A stretch of DNA of 64,000 bases from Diphasiastrum complanatum (taxonomy: Eukaryota > Streptophyta > Lycopodiopsida > Lycopodiales > Lycopodiaceae): contig CM055095.1 in NCBI GenBank assembly GCA_029204225.1, forward strand, positions 75,175,594 to 75,239,593. The letters are read 5' to 3'. The notes under the pieces were generated by a model. The model did not search any database. It was not told the origin of the DNA and was given only the letters and a program-made list of their open reading frames with translations. Position 1 is the stretch's first letter. The number at the start of each line of letters is the position of its first letter. Shown in pieces: positions 55,092 through 64,000 of this stretch. Position numbers and translations under genes: made by a program.

Positions 55092-57668
55092 ATAAGTGAA
55101 ATATCCAGATATAATAGTTAAGTTTTCTAGGGAATGTGAGCAATAATCTAAAACTAAAAAAAGTTTGAAAATTGATTTATTCATATGCATGGGTAATATA
55201 GAAAAAAATAAACTCTAAGTTACACTAATTAAGTTTACCAGCCACATATTTGTTTTAAATTGGACTAAAATGAGAAAAATGTGGTTTTAACCCTTCATTC
55301 TTAGATGTTTATATGGGTCAGCTTAATCTTAGTTTGTGTACTAGGATATGTATAGGGTTGATTAGGTAAAAAAAAAGGAATTGTTATTAGAAGAGTTTCG
55401 AAAACTCGTGAGAGTTTCAAATATGCTATAAATTTTTTAGAAATAGAGTGTGATGATTGAGTTACATGATTGTTAGTTAGTAGACATGTGACTAACATAT
55501 TATAAATAAGAAAAAAATCTATCAAATATAGATGTATATTTTTAAATACAAAATCATAGTGAGATTATTTTCATATGCACATTCTTGATCTACTATGTAT
55601 TCTTAGTCACTAGATTCATCTGGTATACTTAAATTAGTTGGTGAATATAGACATATGATTGAGTATTGTGTGGAAACATTTTGTAATGTTCATTCAAGGT
55701 TCAAACCTACAACAATACCAAAAAGACACTGTAGAGCCAAACCACTCATCCAAGCAGAAGCTCAAGGCCAAATTTTCCAAGACTTCACTCCCATGCCATG
55801 ATAAATAAATACAAAAGAAAACGAGAACTGGCAATCCAGACTTGTCCTCTAGGATGAATTTGTGTGAGATATATGTAGCCCACCCCAGTGCATGTTGCAT
55901 GCATCCCTAAAATATTTTGAATATTTAATAAATATATTATTGATACGTCTCTCAATGCATGTAAAAACATTATGCACTACTCCATATATTATTGTTGGGA
56001 TGTTTGGGTCTTCACAAGTTTAGTAATTACATTTCTAACCTAGTTCAGAGTGACGAGGTGTAACTAATAAACTCGTACATTGGAGTGTCGAATATGCTTG
56101 TCAAAGATTATTCAAGATCCTCTAAATTGGATATGGACGTAACATTCTTTCTTTTTTAGACATGCTCTCTCCTTGAATCAGAAAAAAAAAAAAATCAGAA
56201 ACTAGTTATGTAATTTTCAACACTTACCCAAAAAATTGTTATTCTTAATTTGATTTCACATATCGAATAAGTACTAAGAGGTAGAACGATTTTGCAATTT
56301 CTTATCCCTGCTTTGACTGATACTAGTCAAGTCTTGAAAACCTCTGTTCTTGTCAATAAAGTATCACTATGACATCATCGATTAGGACACTTGAATCATA
56401 CATCTGTTTCACACATATCATTTTTTATTTTGTATGTTTCATTAATGTATTAAACTTTTAAAGGATGTAATCTATGAGAAAATGATGAATGTAACTAGAT
56501 TTTTTTTTATTCTCATTAAAAAAATTGACAAAAAAATACCTATTATATCAGACACAACAATATTTTAATTCATTCCAAAAAAATTTAACAAAAAAATTCT
56601 ACAAATTATAAATCTTGTTTTTTTAAAAATAAAATATCTCAAAAAAATTGATATTTTTATTATTATGTATAATTTCAAAATATCACAAAATATTGCAATT
56701 GTGGAGTTGGTTAATTATACTATAAACAACTTATAAAAAGTTCTAAAAAATTAAAATATTTGTAACAAACTAGTGTCTCAAAAAAATAAAATAAAAATAA
56801 TTTTTTTTGCTAAAAAATTTGAGGGTTAATTTAATAGTCAATTTTGTTAAAATTGTCACAATTTTAAAAAAATAAAATATGTATGTTAGATTATTGAGAC
56901 GATTTATTTTAGCACATATAATTATTTTACAATATTTTAATGCACTAGTTAAAAACATGTCTTTTTGAGTATAAGCATCTTTGAAAGATAACTAAACATT
57001 TGATCAATTTAATCATGGCTATGGTCCACCAACATAAATTATATATATATTTTTGAATTTTTTTTGTCCACCAACACATGCCAACACAGTTTGATTCTTA
57101 TTTTCTCTTGCAATATTGTGAATTTACAAAAAAAAAAAAAAACTATAAATTTTTTTTCACTAAATTCAAATATTATCTTATATTTAATGGTTATTGTCAA
57201 ATTTGAATAATTTCAAATACTAAAATAGTTGAAAGTTATTTTGGACTTCAAAGTACCATTGAATACAAGTATCACAACCAAATGAATCTAAATATTGTTT
57301 AAATAAATCTAAACAATTTTTTTTCATTTATGTCATCATTGATAAAATTCAGATACTTTGAATACACTCAAAATATTTTTTTAATATTTTACAAGCTTTT
57401 GTCTCTTAACTTTTTGTTTGTTTTTGTGCGCTTGAAGAGTTGTCATAATATCTCGTATACAAAAGATAAAACTAGTTGAAGTAAGATAAAATTATTATTT
57501 TAATATTTTATAACTAACGAGACAAATTTCAAAATACTCAAGATCAAAATCATTTGGCCAATTTTGATGTTTACCTTTGTTGTTTAGAGTTTTTGCAACT
57601 TGTTGAGTAGATTTCAAAAGTTCACAAATAAAATAGACTGTTATTTTTTATGTTTTTTTGGAGTCTTT
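55092..57668. other. AT-rich intergenic
   Basis: Long A/T runs, with no gene or element recognised. Confidence 0.35.
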
Positions 57669-58257
57669 TGTTGAGTTCACACGTGTGGATTATCCACAAC
57701 ATGTACTTGTGATATCCTAAGGTGTCAAGACTAGATTGAGATTCAAGATCTATTTTTGATCCAATGGCAAAAACACACTACTACATGCATTCAATCACTT
57801 CCAACTCTCACTCACACATGTGGAAAGTGTTCCAAAAGTAATCTAAGTAAAAACAAGCTGCTCTCCTTGGGTAGAGAGAAAAAATCATCAATAGCTCTCG
57901 GGTAGAGAGAGAAAGCTAGAAAATCACTTACACTCAAAATCCACTCAATCTCAAAATCAATTACATCCAAATGAGGAGTACAATGATACTAGTAGATCCA
58001 CGAGCTACCACTATGCTTAACTATGATTGGACCACACTTTGCCACCTCTTAATCCTATTGGACCATTGATCCATGCACCTCTAAATTCTATTGGACCATT
58101 TTCAAGCAAACCTCAAATTCTATTGGACCACTCATGGTTCCACCTCTAAATCCTATTGGACCTCTTAAACTTTATCAAACAAAAGCATTACACTTGTCTA
58201 CACTCTAATTGGCACGGGTTTGGCCTCCTACTCTATTTTGGCTCAATAGTGGCATTA
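57669..58257 (-). repeat. truncated E1-family LTR
   Basis: It begins TGTTGAGTTCACACGTGTGG and follows the E1 LTR order for about 590 bp, with small deletions (the GTAGATGCACCAAG stretch is missing). Similarity stops at GGCATTAC. There is no primer site or polypurine tract beside it, so it is a solo or broken LTR. Confidence 0.85.
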
Positions 58258-58499
58258 CATAGAATTTAGATGAAAGATAATTGAGATAGTGAATCTCCTA
58301 TAAGTGCATGGAGATTCATTTAGTTGGTCCCTTAGCATGCACAACTTCTCTTATTTACTTTGCATTCTCCTATTAAATGAGCTACAACTTCCTACTTGTA
58401 ATAAAGTTGGTGACATAGGGGATTTGTTAGATGTTATAATTTAAGACTACAATGTTGTGAGACAAAATGTTGAAATAGAGGAGACAACAACATTGGTTA

Positions 58500-61400
58500 A
58501 TACTCTTTCGAGAAAATGTCTCAAAATTTTTTCCTAAAGGCTTCGCAAAAATCTCGATGCCTTCGCGAAAATACCTCGAAACGTGAAAAGGCCTAAAATT
58601 TTTTGCGAAAATTTGAAAAAAATCGACGAATCCTTGCAAAGTCTTTAGGAAATTTGCGTGAAATTTTCGCGAAGGCTTCAGTTATATCCGCAACACTGAC
58701 CCTCGAAAAAAAATGCGACACTTGAGGGGTAGGGACAATGTCGCAAAAATTTTGCGAAATTTTTTTGAAGGTTTCGCGAAAATCACTGAAGGCTTTGCGA
58801 GAATTTTGCGATGCCTTGGTGAAAATACCTAGAAACATGAAAATACCTCGAAAATATTTTTTGGAGGGGCAGGCCCTCGAAGAATGCGACACTGAATCTC
58901 AAAACATACCTCAAACCTCGAAAATACCTCGAAATGTATCTCAAAAATACCTCCAAAAATTAAAATCTCCAAAAATTCGTCTCTCCACAAATTGAGACAC
59001 TGACCCTCAAAAGCACCTCCAAATACCTCGAAAAATACCTCAAAATACAAAGCACCTTGAAAATACATTGAAAATACCTTGAAATGTACCTCGAAAATAC
59101 CCTAAAAAAGTCATGTCTTGAGTCTCCAAAAATTCGTCTCTCCACAAATTGACAATGATCCTCGAAAATGTAGAGTCTCCGAAAATTGAGTCTCAACAAT
59201 TTGGAGACTCCAAAAATTCGAGTCTAAAAAAATTCGAGATTAGAGTCTCCGCAACATTTCGTCTCTCCACAAATTGTCTCGAAACATTTTTAGAAATACC
59301 TCGAAAAAATAAGACACTCACCCTCGAAACGTTTCTTGAAATACCTCAAAAAAATGAGACGCACCCTTGAAAGTAATTCGAAATGTACCTCGCAAATACG
59401 TCCAAAAATTCGTGTCTTGAGTCTTACAAAAATTCATCTCTCCACAAATTGACAATGACACTCGAATTGTACCTCAAAAATTGGGTCTCCAAAAATGGAG
59501 TCTCCAAAATTTGGGGACTCCAAAAATTCGAGTCTAGAAAAATTTGGAGTCTCCACAAATTGAATCTCGTAAATTTGGAGACACTTAAAAAATTCGAATT
59601 TCGATATTTAAAAATTTGGTGTCTCAAAAACTGCGAGAGTCAATACCTTGAAAATACCTCGAAACGTTTTTTGAAATACTTTGAAACATTTCTCAAAATA
59701 CCTCAAAAAATTGACACTCACCTTCGAAAAATTGAGACCCTCACCCTAAAAAATAACTTGAAATGTATCTCGAAAATACCTCGAAATGTAAGTCGAAATG
59801 TGTCTCAATTCGTGTCTTGAGTCTCCAAAAATTCGACTCTCCACAAATTGACAATGACCCTCGAAATGTACCTCGAACATTTCAAGTCTCCAAAAAACGA
59901 GTCTCCATAAATTGCGAGTCAATACCTTGAAAATACCTCAAAACGTTCCACAAAATACCTCAAAAAATTGAGACCCTCCCCCTCGAAAGTAACTTGAAAT
60001 GTATCTCAAAATGTTCCTCGAAAATACCCCCAAAAATTCGTGTCTTGAGTCTCCAAAAATTCATCTCTCCACAAACGTGACAATGACCCTCAAAATGAAC
60101 CTTGAAAATGTGGAGTGTCCAAAAATTGAGTCTCAAAAATTTGGAGACTCCAAAAATTTGGGTCTAGAAAAATTCGAGTTTTGAGTCTCCACAACATTTC
60201 GTCTCTCCACAAATTGTCTCGAAACGTTGTTCGAAATACATCAAAAAATTAAGACATTCACCCTCGAAATGTTCCGTGAAATACCTCGAAAAGTTCATCG
60301 AAATACCTCGAAGAATTGAGACACACCCTCGAAAGTAACTCGAAATATACCTCGAGATGACCTTTGAAAATACTCCAGAAATTCAAGTTTCAAGTCTCTC
60401 CACAAATTTCGTCTCTCCACAAATATTGTCTCGAAAATTTGAAGACACTCCAAAAATTCGAGTTTCGAGTTTTGAAAATTTCGTGTCTCAAAAATTGAAA
60501 GAGTCAATACCTTGAAAATGGCTTGAAACGTTCCTCAAAATACCTCGAAAATTGAGACTCTCACCCTTGAAACGTTCCACAAAATACCTCGAAGCATTCC
60601 TCGAATTACCTCAAGAAATTGACACTCACCCTCGAAATACTTCAAAAAATTGAGACACCCCCTCGAAATGTGTCTCAATTCGTGTCTTGAGTCTCCAAAA
60701 ATTCGACTCTCCACAAATTGACAATGACCCTCAAAATGTACCTTGAAAATTTTGAGTCTCCAAAAACTACAAGTCAATAACTTGAAAATACCTCGAAACG
60801 TTTATCGAAATACCTCAAAAAATTGAAACACTCACCTTAAAAAATAACCCAAAATGTACCTTGAAATGTACCTCAAAAATGCCTCCAAAAATTTGTGTCT
60901 TGAGTCTCCTAAAATTCGGCGCTCCACAAATTGACAATGACCTTGGAAATGTACCTCGAAATATTTTGAGTCTCTCCACAAAATTTTGTTTCTCCACAAA
61001 TTGTCTCGAAATTTCACTCCAAAAATTTGAGTCTCGAAAATTTCGAGAGTCAATACGTCGAAACGTTTCTCGAAATACCTCAAAAAATTGAGACACTCAC
61101 CCTCGAAATACCTCAAATAATTAAGACACCCTCGAAACGTTCTTCAAAATACCTTGAAAAATTGATACTCACTCTCGAAATACCTCGAAAAATTGAGACA
61201 CTCACCCTCGAAACGTTCCTCGAAATACCTCGAAACGTTCTTCGAAATACCTCAAAAAATTGATACACTCACCCTAGAAAGTAACTCGAAATGTACCTCG
61301 AAAATACCTCAAAATTTACCTCAAAAATATCTCCAAAAATTTGTGTCTTGAGTCTCCAAAAATTTAGCTCTCCACAAATTTACAATGACCTCGAAATGTA

Positions 61401-61900
61401 CCTTGAAAATTTGGAGTCTCCAAAAATTGAGTCTCAAAAATTTGGAGACTCCAAAAATTCGAGTTCAGAAAATTTGTCTCCACAAACTTTCTCTCCTTGA
61501 ATTGTGTCTCGAAAATTTGGAGACAATCCAAAAAATTCTAGTTTCGAGTCTTGAAAATTTCTTGTCTCCAAAAATTGAAACCTCGAAAATACCTCAAAAA
61601 TATCTCTAAAAATTTGTGTCTTGAGTCTCTAAAAATTCATTTTTCCACTAACTGAGTTTCGACAATTTGTAGTTTCCAAAAATTTAGCCTCGAAAATTTG
61701 GAGACTCCAAAATTTAAGTCTTGAAAAATTTGAGTTTTGAGTCTCGAAGATTTTGAGACTTCAAAAATTGAAATCTCCAAAAATTCGAGTTTTGAGTCTC
61801 AAAAATTCGTCCAATTTGAGTGTGCATTTAGTGCAATTCGTGTCTAGAAAAATTCGATTTTAGACATTTGTGTCTAGAGAAATTCTCTGCGTCGAATCAA
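58500..61900. repeat. 3.4-kb CTCGAAA-type complex satellite
   Basis: Made of short words TACCTCGAAA, ACCTCAAAAAATTGAGACAC, GTCTCCAAAAATTCG and TCTCCACAAATTG, shuffled into larger blocks. The anchor TGTCTTGAGTCT recurs at about 59113, 59412, 59813, 60042, 60682, 60896, 61344 and 61616, with irregular spacing of roughly 210-640 bp. Open frames across it are by-products of the repeat. Its left part (58500-58860) is a TTTTGCGAAA/CTTCGCGAA variant. Confidence 0.9.
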
Positions 61901-61928
61901 GTGTGAGAAAAATTCTCTGAAATTGAGT

Positions 61929-61929
<1 letters not shown>

Positions 61930-61970
<41 letters not shown>

Positions 61971-61977
61971 TGTGTGT
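61930..61977. repeat. (GA)n-(GT)n microsatellite
   Basis: A GA run of about 39 bp is followed by TGTGTGTG, at the right edge of the satellite. Confidence 0.95.
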
Positions 61978-62525
61978 AAATTTTTTGAGATTTTTTGAGA
62001 ATTATGTGTGTGTGTGCGCACGTGCAGATTTGACGAATTTTTTTATAGTTTTTTCATAGCTAGGATTTTTAAGGTTTTAAAATAAAAAATATAGCTGACT
62101 GAATGATCAATTCTTGTGTGTAAAAAAAACTTGAAAATTCAAATTTGATCTTTCTTACAATTATCATGGCTGCCTTATCCATCATGTGAATTTTGAACTG
62201 GTCGGGATCTCGAAATGGATTGAATGCATGAAATTTATCATCACTTATTAATCAGTAGGTATGTAAGGACAATCATCCTAGTTTCGTAGTTTCAACTAGC
62301 TTTGTTTCTGTCAATCAGTGTCCAAGATTCTTACAACGTTCTGAAGATATCGAGACGATAAAGAACAACCATACTATGTATAGGGATCATCTTCTCTAGC
62401 GGAATAATAATGTTTAAGATTGGTGAATATATAATAAATGAAGTTAATACTAAGTTTAGCATAAAAATCCTGGTTATTTATTGCTTCTTGTTGGCTTTTT
62501 TCATATATGTCTTCCAACAACTTTA
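61978..62525. other. spacer, nothing recognised
   Basis: Ordinary AT-rich sequence. Confidence 0.3.
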
Positions 62526-62757
62526 TCACCTACTTGTATTTCGCGTTTCTGTAGGCACTGCCAGCGGATAGAAAATACCATTTAGGAACTCGAGAAGTTT
62601 TTCTTGAATTGCCCTAGTACTTGCATCTCCAATGTATATTAGATCGCAAAAGCGATTCCCGTAATAGTGGTGAGCGAAATGGCGGAACGCTCCCCTACCG
62701 ATGTTTTTGAGAAAATGTGAGTAAACTTCTTCTTTATTTGTAAGTAATCCAATCTTA
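62526..62757 (-). other. possible protein-coding fragment, unidentified
   Basis: A minus-strand frame of about 78 codons lies between the AT microsatellite and a stop at 62526. It has a protein-like composition ([46 protein letters not shown]). No family is recognised. It could be an exon or transposon scrap. The tyrosine/isoleucine repeat reading into it is only the microsatellite. Confidence 0.3.
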
Positions 62758-62775
62758 TGGTTCTTCGTCGTGGTT

Positions 62776-62912
<137 letters not shown>

Positions 62913-63093
62913 GTGTCCCATTTGTGCCTATGCATGGCCATATACTTTTTCAAAAAAACTAACTAAAATTCTTACGTATATGTATGGAGAGGAGGATGTA
63001 TGCATCCTGCCCCATGCATGCACATTAGTCCCATCCTAATTCAAAATTCAAATATGATTTTCTCGCTCGTTTATTTGTTTGCTCGCTCGTTCG

Positions 63094-63112
63094 CTCTCTC
63101 TCTCTCTCTCTC
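63094..63112. repeat. (CT)n tract, possible 5' UTR pyrimidine patch
   Basis: CTCTCTCTCTCTCTCTCTC lies 265 bp before the ATG at 63377, in a position often seen in plant core promoters and leaders. Confidence 0.6.
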
Positions 63113-63376
63113 GTAAGATCCAAGAGCAGGAGCAGGAGGCTCAGATGATCGGCGAAGGAGCTCGGACTCTCAGTTGTGGCATGCATGCGCAGGGTGGATG
63201 GTGCAGTTGTTTGTTGTAACAACAAAGATGATCTAATTCCCTCAGGGACATGGAGAGCATCTTGCCATCCTCTTCTGTTTTTGTGTTGAGGTTTCTGTTC
63301 CTTTAGTGCATCTTCTTGCAAACTCGGAGACAGGAGGAAGGGGGAAGCAAAGCAGAAGAAAAATTGTGGTGCGATC

Positions 63377-63493
63377 ATGCCACTCTCTAAAGCTAAACCA
63401 AAAGCGAAATCAAAATCAGAGTTGGAATCAGGAATGTTGGAGGCGTATATTTTGCAGCAAACCTCTGGGTTTTTGGACGATGATTTTCATTAA
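63377..63493 (+). CDS. short ORF, possible first exon of an off-window gene
   Basis: ATG at 63377, 38 codons, starting MPLSKAKPKAKSKSE and continuing LEAYILQQTSGFLDDDF before TAA. A lysine-rich start followed by an amphipathic acidic end is protein-like. The CT-rich leader and return to normal GC suggest a transcribed locus. A GT within CTCTGGGTTTTT (about 63463) could be a donor, placing further exons beyond the window. Family unknown; it may be fortuitous. Confidence 0.3.
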   Translation: MPLSKAKPKAKSKSELESGMLEAYILQQTSGFLDDDFH

Positions 63494-64000
63494 AAAAAAA
63501 AACAAGAACAAGAAAAAAAACAAAAGAGTGATGTACCATTTTTAAGGATGCTCAGACATTCTAGCACTTCAGTCCATTTAGACAAATGTTGATTTCATTT
63601 GGTACATAGTCATTTCATTTGGTTTTGAGTATTTTCTTTTGATCCAAACAACAAATATTACGTAGCCATTGCATTTGCTTTTAGTTGTTGTCTGTTGATT
63701 CGAGCAGCAAATAATTCGTAGCCATAGTATTTGCATTTCAGAGTAAGCATTTAGAGTAAGCATGTTTTGACTTTCTTAATGCTATCAGTCTCTCTTTATT
63801 CAATGCCTTAGTTAATAAATTTTTAGTCATTTTTTTGGAGTCAATCGATATTAAGAGGGTTGTTTAGAAGTATTTTGAACACATCAGGCCCTTTTCTGCT
63901 CGCAGATTGAATATTTTCAAATTTGAGTATTCAAATAACACTACAACTAAACCATGGACTAAAGACAAATGCCAACATATACTACTTTGAGTGGGATGAA
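63494..64000. other. window end, nothing recognised
   Basis: AT-rich sequence with repeated TTTCATTTGGT and GTAGCCAT words. No gene is visible. Confidence 0.3.

Noticed and set aside
58593-61609. Many 60-145-codon frames across the satellite
   Set aside because: They appear on both strands and in several frames because the repeat words lack stops; there is no domain pattern and start codons fall at random.
63025-63378. 117-codon minus ORF starting at ATG 63378
   Set aside because: Low-complexity Arg-Glu and Leu runs come from the CT tract; it overlaps the more plausible + strand leader and ORF, and no domain is seen.

Overview
This is nuclear DNA from a land plant with a large, repeat-rich genome. 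The evidence is a single-exon gene with the plant-specific PFxWExxPGxPK motif, a mitochondrial GrpE gene with plant-style GT-AG introns, nested Ty1/copia and Ty3/gypsy retrotransposons, hAT-type elements and long microsatellites. The 11.7-kb intron hints at a gymnosperm or another large-genome lineage, but the species cannot be fixed from the sequence.

Layout. 1-11.8 kb: decayed retrotransposons (copia gag at 1.9 kb; an LTR plus copia gag-pol at 2.8-5.25 kb; a DUF4283-like fragment; a Ty3 integrase tail with chromodomain at 10.4 kb; a copia RT scrap at 11.5 kb) and a 0.33-kb direct duplication at 6.3/6.9 kb. 13.8-15.3 kb: the only intact single-exon host gene (DUF688-like). 17.5 kb: a three-copy 87-bp tandem repeat. 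18.6-26.5 kb: a nested pair. A copia-type element on the + strand ('E2') is split by a young minus-strand element ('E1', 21112-26228; 820-bp LTRs, 5-bp target duplication, 855-codon open frame). E1 has gag and protease, a gutted integrase and no reverse transcriptase, plus an unrecognised C-terminal region shared with E2. 27.3-29.6 kb: Ty3 integrase and copia fragments.

29.9-32.9 kb: a very AT-rich island with broken reading frames. One stretch reads clearly as a divergent histone H3 fold, preceded by a weaker H2B- or H4-like stretch and followed by unidentified AT-rich frames. This looks like the relic of a foreign genome, perhaps a large DNA virus, and is the most unusual item in the window.

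33.7-48.9 kb (minus strand): a five-exon gene for a mitochondrial GrpE nucleotide-exchange factor, 312 codons spread over 15.2 kb. Intron 2 holds a copia element, a Ty3 LTR and gag, a hAT BED-finger fragment, hAT-like MITEs, and a captured exon fragment of a DEAD-box RNA helicase. The retroelements lie in the same sense as the host gene. A 61-bp tandem repeat sits just upstream of its start codon.

49.5-64 kb: a relic LTR; a copia element with target duplication but large internal deletion (51.1-55.1 kb); a truncated E1-family LTR (57.7 kb); 3.4 kb of CTCGAAA-type satellite (58.5-61.9 kb); long GA and AT microsatellites; and a possible first exon of a gene near 63.4 kb. ORF starts were re-read for ATG, because several long frames begin at TTG. 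All comparisons were made by eye.
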